Assembly: GCF_029626035.1 (NCBI RefSeq)
Contig: NZ_JARUBE010000003.1
Span: forward strand, 6,262,001 to 6,326,000
Direction of reading: 5' to 3'
Length of the DNA: 64,000 nucleotides
Source of the DNA: Micromonospora sp. WMMD980
GTDB lineage: Bacteria; Actinomycetota; Actinomycetes; Mycobacteriales; Micromonosporaceae
Made by a program: the position numbers and the translations under genes
Notes under the pieces: model-generated
What the model saw: only the letters and a program-made list of their open reading frames with translations
Database searches by the model: none
What the model was told of the DNA's origin: nothing
Shown: piece by piece, positions 22,534-31,372 of the stretch
How the letters are laid out: each line of letters starts with the position of its first letter
How positions within the stretch are numbered: the first letter of the stretch is position 1

Positions 22534-23565
22534 ATGAGAAGGTTGACCCGCACGGTCGCCGCCGCGGCGCTGGCGACCGCCCTCGCCCTCGTGGGCGGCT
22601 GCAGCAGCGACTCGGACAAGTCCGAGGGCAGCAGCGGCGGCAGCGGAGCGGCGCTGGAGAAGGTGACCTACCTCACCTCGTTCGGCAACTTCGGCCGTGA
22701 CTCCTACGCCTGGGTGGCGAAGGACAAGGGCTTCTTCAAGGAGGCCGGCTTCGACGTCGACATCAAGCCCGGCCAGGGCACCGGCTCCGTGATCCAGACC
22801 GTCACCGGCGGTCAGGCCGACTTCGGCCCGATCGACCTGACCGGTGGCATCCTGCAGCTCGGCAACGGCCAGGCCAAGGACTTCGTCGCGGTGGCCGCCA
22901 TCCAGCAGCGCACCATGGCCGCCATCGTCACGGTCGAGGGCAAGAACATCGCCACCCCGAAGGACCTCGAGGGCAAGAAGCTCGCCGACACCCCGACCTC
23001 CGTCGTGCGCAACCTCTTCCCCACGTACGCCCGGCTGGCCGGCATCGACGGCAGCAAGGTGACCTGGGTCAACGGTGAGGCCCAGGGCCTGATCGGCATG
23101 CTCGGCTCGGGTGCGGTGGACGGCATCGGCCAGTTCGTGGTCGGTCAACCCACCGTCGAGGTGGTGACCAAGAAGAAGCCGGTCGTGCTGCCCTACAGCA
23201 ACGTCATGCAGGACCTCTACGGCAACGCGCTGATCACCTCCAGCAAGATCGCCAAGGAGAAGCCGGAGATGGTGAAGAAGTTCACCGCCGCGCTGCTCAA
23301 GGGCCTGGAGTACTCGCTGGAGCATCCGGACGAGGCCGGCGAGATCCTGAAGAAGAACGTGCCGGCCGCGAACCCCGCCGCGTCCGCCGCCGAGCTCCAG
23401 CTGATGGCCGCGTACGTGCGGTCGAGCAACTCCGGCACCGCCATCGGCACGCTGGACAGCGGCCGGGTCGCCAAGAGCATCGCGCTGCTGCAGGGCGCGG
23501 GTGCGCTCAAGCAGAACCTGACCCCCGACCAGATCATCGACTTCGACCTGGCGCCGAAGGCCTGA
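22534..23565 (+). CDS. NMT1/SsuA-type ABC transporter substrate-binding lipoprotein
   Basis: A 343-residue lipoprotein with a signal peptide ending in the lipobox VGGC (Cys at about residue 24), a Ser/Gly linker and a type-2 periplasmic binding fold: KVTYLTSFGNFGRDSYAWVAKDKGFFKEAGFDVDI, QTVTGGQADFGPIDLTGG, VVRNLFPTYARLAG and LITSSKIAKEKPEMVKKFT. This family carries sulfonates, taurine, nitrate or pyrimidine precursors; the ligand cannot be chosen. The ATG at 22534 overlaps the stop of a 3-codon ORF and has AAAGGA about 12 nt upstream. A long hairpin follows before the permease. Confidence 0.93.
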   Translation: MRRLTRTVAAAALATALALVGGCSSDSDKSEGSSGGSGAALEKVTYLTSFGNFGRDSYAWVAKDKGFFKEAGFDVDIKPGQGTGSVIQTVTGGQADFGPIDLTGGILQLGNGQAKDFVAVAAIQQRTMAAIVTVEGKNIATPKDLEGKKLADTPTSVVRNLFPTYARLAGIDGSKVTWVNGEAQGLIGMLGSGAVDGIGQFVVGQPTVEVVTKKKPVVLPYSNVMQDLYGNALITSSKIAKEKPEMVKKFTAALLKGLEYSLEHPDEAGEILKKNVPAANPAASAAELQLMAAYVRSSNSGTAIGTLDSGRVAKSIALLQGAGALKQNLTPDQIIDFDLAPKA

Positions 23566-23584
23566 CCGGTCGGCTCGGGCCACG

Positions 23585-23622
23585 GGGGTGCGACCCGCCG
23601 GACATCCGGTGGGTCGCACCCC
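23585..23622 (+). terminator. Intercistronic hairpin between binding protein and permease genes
   Basis: Arms 23585-23601 and 23606-23622 pair along 17 bp with one G-U, around ACAT. The strong stem 20 nt after the binding-protein stop and 44 nt before the permease start suits partial termination or 3'-end protection, giving more binding protein than permease. Confidence 0.75.
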
Positions 23623-23665
23623 TTCGTGTGCCGGTCGTCGCGACCGGCCGGAGAAGGAGGACACG

Positions 23666-24502
23666 TTGACGCAGTTGACCGAGGCGCGGCCCGGAGCGCC
23701 GGAGGAGCCGACGGCGCCGGCCCGGCGCGTCCGGGTCGTACGCCCGGCCGCGGTCGGGTTGCCGGTGCTCGGCCTGGTCATCGCGGTGGCCGCCTGGTGG
23801 CTGGTCACATCGGGGCTGCACCTGGTGCACCCGGTCGCGTTGCCGCCGCCGCAGGCGGTGGCCCGCTCGCTCGCGGGCACCACCGACGTGCTGCTGCCCG
23901 CGCTGGGGATCACCACCTGGATGACGCTTGCCGGCTTCCTGCTCTCGTCGGTCGTCGGCGTGCTGATCGGGGTGGCGCTGGCCGCCTCCGGTCGGGTGGA
24001 GCGCATGTTCGCGCCGCTGCTGGTCGCGGTGAACGCGGTTCCGAAGATCGCCTTCGGCCCGCTGCTCGTGGTGGCCGTGGGCTTCGGCCAGAAGCCCATC
24101 CTGACGATGGTGTTCCTGCTCTGCTTCTTCCCGATCGTGCTCTCCACCGCCACCGGCCTGACCACCACCCCGGCCGACCTGGCGGAGCTGGGCCGGTCGC
24201 TCAACGCCTCCTGGTGGCAGTCGTTCCGCAAGGTACGCCTGCCGGCCGCGCTGCCGCAGATCTTCGTCGGCCTGAAGGTGGCCATGCCGCTGGCCGCGAT
24301 CGGTGCGGTGATCGGCGAGTTCTACTCGGACCGGCCCGGTCTGGGCTACCAGATCCTGCAGTACAACGGCGTCGGCGACACGGCCACCGCCTGGGCGGCC
24401 ATCCTGCTGGTGGCGCTGATGAGCATCGTGCTCTACGCGGCCCTGAGCGCGATCGAGCGGTTCGCCCTCCCGTGGGTCCGAGCCACCACCTCCGCCCGCT
24501 GA
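23666..24502 (+). CDS. ABC transporter permease, NitT/TauT (SsuC) family
   Basis: A 278-residue inner-membrane permease with about six helices after a ~28-residue cytoplasmic N-terminus. The EAA loop that docks the ATPase is readable as DLAELGRSLNASWWQSFRKVRLPAALPQIF. TTG at 23666 is chosen because a strong GAAGGAGG lies 6-10 nt upstream and no ATG fits. It should work with the lipoprotein at 22534 and the divergent ATPase at 21462. Confidence 0.92.
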   Translation: MTQLTEARPGAPEEPTAPARRVRVVRPAAVGLPVLGLVIAVAAWWLVTSGLHLVHPVALPPPQAVARSLAGTTDVLLPALGITTWMTLAGFLLSSVVGVLIGVALAASGRVERMFAPLLVAVNAVPKIAFGPLLVVAVGFGQKPILTMVFLLCFFPIVLSTATGLTTTPADLAELGRSLNASWWQSFRKVRLPAALPQIFVGLKVAMPLAAIGAVIGEFYSDRPGLGYQILQYNGVGDTATAWAAILLVALMSIVLYAALSAIERFALPWVRATTSAR

Positions 24503-24671
24503 CCCGGCCCCGAGAACCCGTCCCCGACCGAGGCAGGCCAACCCGCCCCGACGACCGTGAACCCAGGTCGACCGAGGCAGCTCGACCCACCCCGCCGACC
24601 GAGAACAACAGGTCGACCGGGTCGCAACCAAGATCAAACCAGTGACGGCCGGACGGCGGCCGACCACGACG

Positions 24672-24743
24672 GTGTGGGCCCCGGCGCAACCGGCGGAGGG
24701 ATCAAGCCTGAGCGCCCGGAGCCGGTTGTGCCGGGGCCCACAC
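24672..24743. terminator. Long bidirectional terminator hairpin
   Basis: Two 23-nt arms (24672-24694 and 24721-24743) are complementary at all positions but one, which is G-U in the plus transcript, around a 26-nt loop; outer ends read GTGTGGGCCCC / GGGGCCCACAC. The right arm ends 12 nt from the stop of the minus-strand lipoprotein gene. The 252-nt convergent gap holds nothing else I can support. Confidence 0.8.
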
Positions 24744-24754
24744 CCCCACGGTGA

Positions 24755-25936
24755 CTACCCGGCGAGACGCCAACGACCGCCCCGCGCGACAAGCGTCGTC
24801 AGAGCCTGCGGCATCAACCCCGAGTGGTTGTCCGGCGTCATCCGGATCGGCCCGGAGAGGCCGTCGAGCTGCGACGTCTCCAGAACCTCACGCAGCGCGT
24901 CCCGGTCGACCTCGCCCGGCTCACCGCCGGCGCGCTGTTCGGCGTCGGTGATGAGTTGGACGGCGTCCGCCGCGAACGAGGAGAAGCCGTTGTAGCCGCC
25001 CCACCGGGCCGTGTAGTCCTGGAACCACTGCCGCCGGGCCGCCTTGGCCGGGGTGGTGGCGATCACGTCGTCGATCACCATCGTCTGGGTGAAGATCAGC
25101 GTGGCCTGCTCGGTGGAGCGGGCCGACGGACCGAGGAACAGGTCACCGGCCGCCGCGGCGTCGAAGAACAGCGACCCGCCGAACTTGTTCTGCCGCGCGG
25201 TGGTGGCGGCGAGCGTGGCCTGTTCCGGCGGCGTCCACAGGATGAGGGCCTGCGGCTTCTTCTCGATCAGGCCGCCGATCTGCGCGCTCACCTCGGTGTC
25301 GGTGGTGCGCACGGATTCGTCGGCGACCAGCCGCAGCGTGGTCTTGTCGAATTCGCGGCGCAGCGCGGCGAGGCCTTCCTGGCCGTACCCGTCGGCGCTG
25401 TGCAGCACCGCCACCTTGCGGATGCCGCGCCGGGTGAGTTCGGTGGTGAGCGCCGCCGCGCTGTCGACCGCGTTCGGGGCCAGCTTGAAGACGTACCGGC
25501 GCTGGTCGACAGGTTCGGTGACCGCGCCCGCGGAAGCGAGTGCGATGGTCGGAATACGCTTGTCGTTGATGGTGCGGGCCGCGCCGACGGCGCATTCGTT
25601 GCAACCGCCCATGATGACGGCGCCGACCTGTGAGTCGGCGGCGAAATCATTGATGTTGCGCAACGACTCGGCGGCGTCGGAGCGGTTGTCCTTGACCCTC
25701 AGATCGATCTTCCGGCCACCCAGCGCGCCGGAGGCGTTCAACTGGTCGACCTTCAGTTCCAGGGCCCGTTGGTAGACCTTGCCGACGGGCGCCGAGGCGC
25801 CGGAGAGTTCCAGGTCGGCGGCGATCACGATCGGGCTGGTGTCCTGCGGTTCCCCGCCGATCCCGCAGCCGGTGAGCGTGGTGGCCAGCACGGCCGATGC
25901 GAGCGCCGCGATACGCGCGGAGCGGATGGGGCTCAA
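24755..25936 (-). CDS. Leu/Ile/Val-type ABC substrate-binding lipoprotein (orphan)
   Basis: A 393-residue lipoprotein: signal peptide ending LTGC (lipid-modified Cys about residue 24), then a type-1 periplasmic binding fold (IVIAADLELSGASAPVGKVYQRALELKVDQLNASG, VGAVIMGGCNECAVG, RRYVFKLAPNAVDSAAAL). No permease or ATPase is adjacent. It is divergent from the conservon sensor kinase at 26385, suggesting it is a sensory rather than transport binding protein. Two Cys in GGCNEC are unusual and might form a disulfide. TTG start at 25936 has GGAGGA 6 nt upstream. Confidence 0.88.
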   Translation of the reverse strand: MSPIRSARIAALASAVLATTLTGCGIGGEPQDTSPIVIAADLELSGASAPVGKVYQRALELKVDQLNASGALGGRKIDLRVKDNRSDAAESLRNINDFAADSQVGAVIMGGCNECAVGAARTINDKRIPTIALASAGAVTEPVDQRRYVFKLAPNAVDSAAALTTELTRRGIRKVAVLHSADGYGQEGLAALRREFDKTTLRLVADESVRTTDTEVSAQIGGLIEKKPQALILWTPPEQATLAATTARQNKFGGSLFFDAAAAGDLFLGPSARSTEQATLIFTQTMVIDDVIATTPAKAARRQWFQDYTARWGGYNGFSSFAADAVQLITDAEQRAGGEPGEVDRDALREVLETSQLDGLSGPIRMTPDNHSGLMPQALTTLVARGGRWRLAG

Positions 25937-26384
25937 CTCAGTCCTCCATGGTGCGGCGCGGGCCGGCGCCCGACCACCGCCGCTTGTCCGTCCTCAGTGG
26001 AGAAACGGGATTGGTGTGCCGTACGGTGTGCGCGAAGCCTGCAAAACCTTGCCAATGCCGGGCCCTGTGGTCAAGCGCGGCGGCTGGATGCCGTTTCGGG
26101 ACGCTCATCCCACATGTTGGGGACACGATACGTTAACTGACAATTACTGCCCAGATGCGTGCGGCCACTCTGGAGTGACATCCCCAGTTCAGGGCGTTGG
26201 AGAAAAGAAGGTATTAGGTGACCGGATCGCGGCTTGCGTCGACACCGACCGTTTCCTACCTCACCGCGGCTTCCCAAATAGGATCTCGTCTGATGAAATC
26301 GCGGCCGTGCCGCGCGTGGCGCTGGCCGCTGCACCAGGCACGGGTCAGCGGGTCACGCGTGGAAGAAACGACGGAGGCGATGTC
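25937..26384. other. 448-bp divergent intergenic region, no gene seen
   Basis: This gap between the orphan binding lipoprotein and cvnA is locally AT-richer (for example around 26130-26150 and 26200-26220) than the coding DNA. It contains several -10-like words (TATTAG near 26214, TAGGAT near 26279) but no convincing spaced promoter pair. It has no ORF with a ribosome-binding site, no tRNA and no riboswitch I can support. It presumably carries the promoters of both divergent genes. Confidence 0.6.
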
Positions 26385-29300
26385 GTGAGCACCGGACCTA
26401 CGACCCTGCCCGGGAGCCCCAACGCCGATCAGCGGAACCGCCGACGGCGCCTGCCCCGGCTGCGTGACGCGCGGATCCGCTCCAAGCTCGCCCTCATCCT
26501 GGTCGTTCCGGTGGCCGCTGTCATTGCACTGGCAACTATCCGACTCATTTCGGTGGGTCAGGGCGCGTACGAGGCGAACCAGGTCCGCGCGCTGACCGCG
26601 GTCTCGGTCGACGTCTCGGCGCTCACCCAGGAGTTGCACAAGGAGCGGATGGCGGCGGCCGTCTTCCTGGCCAACCCGGCGGTGACGCCCGACGCCTACA
26701 ACCTGCGGGTGCGCCGGACCGACGAGCGGATCGCGGCCTACAAGGAGGAGCGCGGCACGCTCGGCGACGTGCCGACCTCGGTCCGGGACCGGCTCAAGGT
26801 GATCGACGACCACCTGGAGACGCTGAACGGCACCCGCCAGGAGGTGCTCGACCGCACCCAGATGCCGGTGGCCGAGGCGAGCCTGCGCTACGGCATCGTC
26901 CTCGACGACCTGGTCTCGTACGGCGACACGCTGGCCCAGCAGCCCGGCGCGGAGAGCCTTTCCGACGCCCGCCGCGCGGTGGCCGCGTTCGCCCACGCCA
27001 AGGCCGAGGTGGCGGAGGAGGAGGCGGTCGCCTTCACCGCGCTCGCCGCCGGCGGCCGGATCGACGAGGAGCAGTTCTCCTCGTTCGTGGCCACGCTCAC
27101 CGGGCAGCAGGAGGCGCTGCTCGCCTTCTCCCGGGCCGCCACCCCGGAGCAGCGGGCCCTGGTGGACCGCACCGTCTCCGGCGACGCCGTCCAGCTCGCC
27201 GACCGGGTCGCCGGCGACCTGTCCCGGTCGGTCGGCAAGCCCGCGCTGGTGACCGCGCTCGACGCGTCCGCCGCCGTCGGCGCGGTCGACGACCTGATGC
27301 GGTGGGCGGAGATCCAGCTCCTGGACGAGCTGCTCGCCGACGCCGACGCGGTGCGTACCGACGTGATCCGGCAGGCGTTCGTGGAGAGCCTGCTCGTGCT
27401 GCTCACCCTGGCCGTCGCCGTGACGCTCGCCGTGGTGCTGGCCCGCTCGCTCAACGACTCGCTGCGGCGACTGCGCGAGGGCGCGCTCTCGGTGGCCAAC
27501 CACGACCTGCCGGACGCGGTGAGCCGGCTGCAGAACGTCAACGCGATCGGCGACGGCGGCGTGGACGAGATCGTCCAGCAGGTGCGCGACCCGATCAAGC
27601 TGAGCAACCGCGACGAGGTCGGCCAGGTGGCGGTGGCGTTCAACGTGGTCCACCGCGAGGCGGTCCGGGTCGCGGCCGAGCAGGCCGCGCTGCGGACCAG
27701 CGTCTCGGCGATGTTCCTCAACCTGGCCCGTCGCTCGCAGAGCCTGGTCGACCGCATGATCGGCGAGCTGGACGCGATCGAGCGCGGCGAGGAGGACCCG
27801 AAGCGGCTCGCGCAGCTCTTCGAACTGGACCACCTGGCCACCCGGATGCGCCGCAACGACGAGAACCTGCTGGTCCTGGCCGGGGCCGACTCGGCCGTGC
27901 CGCGCCGCGACGACGCGCTCCTGGTCGACGTGCTGCGCGCCGCCCAGTCCGAGGTGGAGCTCTACAACCGGATCGAGTTCGGCACCGTGGACACCGACAT
28001 CTCGGTCGCCGCGCACGCCGTCAACGACGTGGTCCGCCTGGTTGCGGAGCTGCTCGACAACGCCACCCGGTTCTCACCGCCGACCACCGTGGTGGTCGCC
28101 GACGGCCGGCGGATCCGGGACTACGTGCTGATCCAGGTCGAGGACCGGGGCCTCGGCCTCACCGACGACCAGCTCGACTCGCTCAACCGTCGTCTGGCCG
28201 CGCCGCCGACCGTCGACGTGGCCGCCTTCCGGCTGATGGGTCTGGCCGTGGTCAGTCGGCTCGCCTCCCGTTACGGCATCCGGGTGGAGCTGCGCCGCAA
28301 CGTCGAGGGCGGCACCGTCGCCCAGGTGACGCTGCCCAACTCCACAGTGGTGCTGCCGGCCAACCGGGGTCAGGCTCCGCTGACCCGGCCGCGCCAGCCG
28401 CTGGCCGTGGAGCCGTCGCCGCTCAGCCAGGTCGGCGCGGCGGACGCGCTGGCGGGCGCCGGCCGGGGCGGCACCGCCACCCTGGCCGACCAGTGGCGCA
28501 ACACGACCACGCCGCCGCCCGCACGGTGGCAGGCACCCGCCGAGGTACGGGACACCACGCCGGCCGTCCAGCTCGGCGGACTGCCCGCCGCCGCCCCGGT
28601 CACCGCTGCCCCGGTCTCCGCCGCGCCGGCGCCGGCGCCGACCGCCGCGCCCGCGTCGGGCGCGGGCTGGTCGGCGGGTGGGCCGACGGTCGCGTACCCC
28701 GCTCTCGACCCGCTGCCCAAGCGGACGCCGGGCGGTGAGGCCGCGCCGGCCGCCGCGCCGGCCTACCAGCCGCTCGCCGCCGCGCCGGCGGTCGAGTCCA
28801 CCCCGGCCGCGCCGGTGGTGGCCCGACCGGACCGGCCGGCCGAGGCGCCGATATTCCGGGAGATGGAGGCGGTCTGGTTCCGCTCGCACGGAGAGGACGA
28901 GACCACCATCTTCACCCGGCCCCGGTTCGACGAGCCGCCGCCCGCCCCGGCGCAACCCGCCGCGACCGCGCGGCCGCCGCTGCCCACCCGTACGCCGGGC
29001 GCCCAGGCGTCGGGGCTGACCACCCCGCCCGCGTACCGCCCGCCGGCGGTACCGACCACGCCGCCCGCGACGCCGCCGCCCGCCGCGACCCCGGCGAACC
29101 CGGTGGCGCCGGCGTCCGCGCCGGAGCCCGCCGCGACGCCGGCGATCGACCCGGAGGCCTGGCGGACGGCGGCCGACGACGGCTGGAGCCGGGCCAGCCA
29201 GGCGGCGGAGCCCACCACCGGTGGCACCACCCGCTCGGGCCTGCCGAAGCGGGTGCCGCAGGCGCAGCTCGTGCCCGGTGGGATCGAACCGAAGAGCGGC

Positions 29301-29429
29301 CGGGACCGCAGCCGACGCACCCCGGACGAAGTCCGGGGTCTGCTCTCCGCCTACCACCGTGGCGTCCAGCGGGGTCGTACGGCCGGCACCGACCTGAACA
29401 GCACCTCGACCAAGGAGACGAACCGATGA
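26385..29429 (+). CDS. cvnA: Conservon sensor kinase CvnA with nitrate/nitrite-sensing-like ectodomain
   Basis: A 1014-residue membrane histidine-kinase-like protein. TM1 is at about 35-55, an extracytoplasmic helical NIT-like domain at ~60-330 (ELHKERMAAAVFLANP is a typical NIT start), TM2 at ~331-356 and then a HAMP region. The kinase core includes FELDHLATRMRRNDENLLVL with the conservon H-box at ~480, N-box ELLDNATRFSPP at ~554, VEDRGLGLTDDQL and MGLAVVSRLASRYGI. A ~350-residue Pro/Ala-rich tail follows. GTG at 26385 has GGAGG 7 nt upstream. Its stop overlaps cvnB (ATGA). Conservon kinases signal through the CvnB-C-D GTPase module rather than a response regulator. Confidence 0.9.
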   Translation: MSTGPTTLPGSPNADQRNRRRRLPRLRDARIRSKLALILVVPVAAVIALATIRLISVGQGAYEANQVRALTAVSVDVSALTQELHKERMAAAVFLANPAVTPDAYNLRVRRTDERIAAYKEERGTLGDVPTSVRDRLKVIDDHLETLNGTRQEVLDRTQMPVAEASLRYGIVLDDLVSYGDTLAQQPGAESLSDARRAVAAFAHAKAEVAEEEAVAFTALAAGGRIDEEQFSSFVATLTGQQEALLAFSRAATPEQRALVDRTVSGDAVQLADRVAGDLSRSVGKPALVTALDASAAVGAVDDLMRWAEIQLLDELLADADAVRTDVIRQAFVESLLVLLTLAVAVTLAVVLARSLNDSLRRLREGALSVANHDLPDAVSRLQNVNAIGDGGVDEIVQQVRDPIKLSNRDEVGQVAVAFNVVHREAVRVAAEQAALRTSVSAMFLNLARRSQSLVDRMIGELDAIERGEEDPKRLAQLFELDHLATRMRRNDENLLVLAGADSAVPRRDDALLVDVLRAAQSEVELYNRIEFGTVDTDISVAAHAVNDVVRLVAELLDNATRFSPPTTVVVADGRRIRDYVLIQVEDRGLGLTDDQLDSLNRRLAAPPTVDVAAFRLMGLAVVSRLASRYGIRVELRRNVEGGTVAQVTLPNSTVVLPANRGQAPLTRPRQPLAVEPSPLSQVGAADALAGAGRGGTATLADQWRNTTTPPPARWQAPAEVRDTTPAVQLGGLPAAAPVTAAPVSAAPAPAPTAAPASGAGWSAGGPTVAYPALDPLPKRTPGGEAAPAAAPAYQPLAAAPAVESTPAAPVVARPDRPAEAPIFREMEAVWFRSHGEDETTIFTRPRFDEPPPAPAQPAATARPPLPTRTPGAQASGLTTPPAYRPPAVPTTPPATPPPAATPANPVAPASAPEPAATPAIDPEAWRTAADDGWSRASQAAEPTTGGTTRSGLPKRVPQAQLVPGGIEPKSGRDRSRRTPDEVRGLLSAYHRGVQRGRTAGTDLNSTSTKETNR

Positions 29430-29833
29430 ACAGGCCTGCGGCCATGCAGGACATGGGTTGGTTGCTCACCAACTTCGCCGACAGCGTGGCGGGCATCGCC
29501 CACGTGGTGGCGGTGTCCGCGGACGGGTTGCTCCTCGCCTCCTCCCGGGACCTGCCCGGTGACCGGGCCGACCAGCTCGCCGCGATCACCTCCGGCGTGG
29601 TCAGCCTCACCGAGGGCGCGGCGCGGATGTTCAGCGCCGGCGGGGTCTTGCAGACCGTGATCGAGATGGACAGCGGATACCTCTTCCTGATGTCCATCAG
29701 CGACGGCTCGTCGATGGCGGTGCTCGCGGCGCGCAGCTGCGACGTCGGCCAGGTGGGCTACGAGATGGCGCTGCTGGTGGAGCGGGTCGGCCAGGCGCTG
29801 GTGCCGCTGCCCAGGGACGCCGTCCGATCCTGA
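29426..29833 (+). CDS. cvnB: Roadblock/LC7 domain protein CvnB
   Basis: A 135-residue single roadblock/LC7 domain (MGWLLTNFADSVAGIAHVVAVSADGLLLASS, then GYLFLMSISDGSSMAVLAA). In conservons it acts with CvnC and CvnD as a Ras-like GTPase control module at the membrane, probably as a GTPase-activating or scaffold subunit. Its ATG overlaps the cvnA stop by 4 nt. Confidence 0.93.
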   Translation: MNRPAAMQDMGWLLTNFADSVAGIAHVVAVSADGLLLASSRDLPGDRADQLAAITSGVVSLTEGAARMFSAGGVLQTVIEMDSGYLFLMSISDGSSMAVLAARSCDVGQVGYEMALLVERVGQALVPLPRDAVRS

Positions 29834-29897
29834 CCGGCTGAATTGACCTGGTGATCCGGGGCCGCTCCGGCTCCGTATGAGGGGAGGTGATCGCGAG

Positions 29898-30260
29898 ATG
29901 GAACCGCGACGTGATCCGCGTGGCGCGCTGGTGCGACCGTACGCGGTCACCCGCGGCCGCACCGAGCCGTTGCAGAACATCGCGCTCGAGGCGGTGCTGT
30001 CGAGCACGGCCACCCAGTCGGCCGAGGCACGTTTCGCCGGGCACGACAAGTACCGCATCTCCTCGGTCTGTGAAGGCCGGGCACAGTCGCTGGCGGAGAT
30101 CGCCGCTTACACCCGGATGCCGCTGGGCGTCACCCGGGTGCTGGTCGCCGACATGGTGGCCGAGGGCCTGCTGACGCTACACAGTGCCGCTCCCGCGACG
30201 GGTTTCGCGGCGCGGATGAACCTGCTTGGAAGGGTGCTAAGTGGACTTCGCGAACTATGA
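29898..30260 (+). CDS. cvnC: DUF742 protein CvnC
   Basis: A 120-residue DUF742 winged-helix-like protein: LVRPYAVTRGRTEP at the N-terminus, RISSVCEGRAQSLAEIAAYTRMPLGVTRVLVADMVAEGLLTLH in the core. It is the third component of conservons. ATG at 29898 is chosen from the GGGGAGGTGA ribosome-binding site 10 nt upstream; another in-frame ATG lies 21 nt earlier. It overlaps cvnD by 20 nt. Confidence 0.93.
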   Translation: MEPRRDPRGALVRPYAVTRGRTEPLQNIALEAVLSSTATQSAEARFAGHDKYRISSVCEGRAQSLAEIAAYTRMPLGVTRVLVADMVAEGLLTLHSAAPATGFAARMNLLGRVLSGLREL

Positions 30261-30858
30261 CCCCGACGGGGCGAACCGCGGCCGGGAGATCATCTCCGCG
30301 AAGATCGTGATCGCGGGTGGCTTCGGGGTGGGCAAGACCACCCTGGTCGGGGCGATCTCCGAGATCCAGCCGCTGACCACCGAGGCGTTGATGACCGCGG
30401 CCGGCGTGGGCATCGACGATCCGTCGAAGGTGCCGGGCAAGGAGACCACCACGGTCGCCATGGACTTCGGCCGGATCACCATGGCCGAGGACCTGATCCT
30501 CTATCTCTTCGGCACGCCCGGCCAGACCCGCTTCTGGTTCATGTGGGACGAGATCATCCGGGGCGCGGTGGGCGCGGCGGTGCTGGTGGACACGCGCCGG
30601 ATCACCGACGCGTTCGCGCCGCTGGACTACTTCGAGAACCGCAAGCTGCCGTACGTGGTGGCGTTGAACCGGTTCGACGACGCGCCGCACTACGAGCTGG
30701 AGGAGATCCGGGAGGCGCTCGCCATCTCGCCGGACGTGCCGCTGGTCATGTGCGACGCCCGGCGGCGGGACTCGGTCAAGCAGGTGCTGGTGACCGTGGT
30801 GGAGCACGCCATGCTCCGGCTCCAGGCCGAGCACGGTTACCCGGCGTCGGTGGGCTGA
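30241..30858 (+). CDS. cvnD: Ras-like GTPase CvnD
   Basis: A 205-residue MglA/Rab-like GTPase with P-loop GGFGVGKTT, a G3 box reading GTPGQ (Gln kept) and G4 NRFD. The LILYLFGTPGQTRFWFMWDEIIRGA segment is diagnostic for CvnD. It is the output switch of the conservon, cycling between GDP and GTP. GTG start within cvnC. The same reading frame continues past the stop into the next gene, which starts 84 nt later. Confidence 0.95.
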   Translation: MDFANYDPDGANRGREIISAKIVIAGGFGVGKTTLVGAISEIQPLTTEALMTAAGVGIDDPSKVPGKETTTVAMDFGRITMAEDLILYLFGTPGQTRFWFMWDEIIRGAVGAAVLVDTRRITDAFAPLDYFENRKLPYVVALNRFDDAPHYELEEIREALAISPDVPLVMCDARRRDSVKQVLVTVVEHAMLRLQAEHGYPASVG

Positions 30859-30942
30859 GCCGCGCTCACCCACCCGGGCTCGGGGGTACGGGTCCCGGCG
30901 GGCGAGGCCGTCCCGCCGGTCCCGATCGTCGCCGGGACGCCG

Positions 30943-31365
30943 GTGTGCTCCGGCGCGACGCAGGCCAACCTGGAGGCGACGATGCGGGGCGAGGCGTTCG
31001 CGTGCGCCAGGTACCCGCACTACGCCCGGCACGCGCGCGACGGTGGCCGGCTGCGGCTGTCCCAGCTCTGGGAGAACACCGCCGGCCAGGAACTCGGCGA
31101 GCACTTCAGCGAGGCGGCCACGCTCGCCGGCCTGGTCCGCGGCGACGCCGACAACCTCCGCGACGCGGTCGACGGCGAGGTCTACGAGGCGGGCACCATG
31201 TATCCGGCCCTCTCCCGACAGGCGGCCTCGGTGGGTGAGGACGAGGCGGCGGACCTGTTCGCCGAGATCGCGCACGACGAGGCGGGCCACGCGTCGGCGT
31301 TCCTGCTCGCCCTGGTCGACCTCCAGGTGGGTGGCGGGGGCGACCGCGCGGCCCGCCAGGGCTGA
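30943..31365 (+). CDS. Rubrerythrin-like ferritin-fold protein (no rubredoxin domain)
   Basis: A 140-residue four-helix di-iron protein. Carboxylate/His ligands expected for rubrerythrin are visible in RGEAFACARYPHYARHA, ELGEHFSEAA, GEVYEAGTMYP and EIAHDEAGHASAF. The C-terminal rubredoxin-type Cys4 domain is absent, so electrons must come from a partner. Such proteins reduce peroxide or sense redox/iron. The only usable start is GTG at 30943, since the frame is closed by the cvnD stop 84 nt upstream; its ribosome-binding site is weak. It lies downstream of the conservon where a P450 is often found. Confidence 0.82.
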   Translation: MCSGATQANLEATMRGEAFACARYPHYARHARDGGRLRLSQLWENTAGQELGEHFSEAATLAGLVRGDADNLRDAVDGEVYEAGTMYPALSRQAASVGEDEAADLFAEIAHDEAGHASAFLLALVDLQVGGGGDRAARQG

Positions 31366-31372
31366 GCCGACG

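Noticed and set aside
22523..22534. Three-codon ORF (ATG GTG CAC TGA) overlapping the binding-protein start
   Set aside because: Too short to support as a gene; noted only because it overlaps by TGATG and could affect initiation.
26200..26284. -10-like words TATTAG and TAGGAT upstream of cvnA
   Set aside because: No -35 at acceptable spacing, so I could not support a specific promoter.
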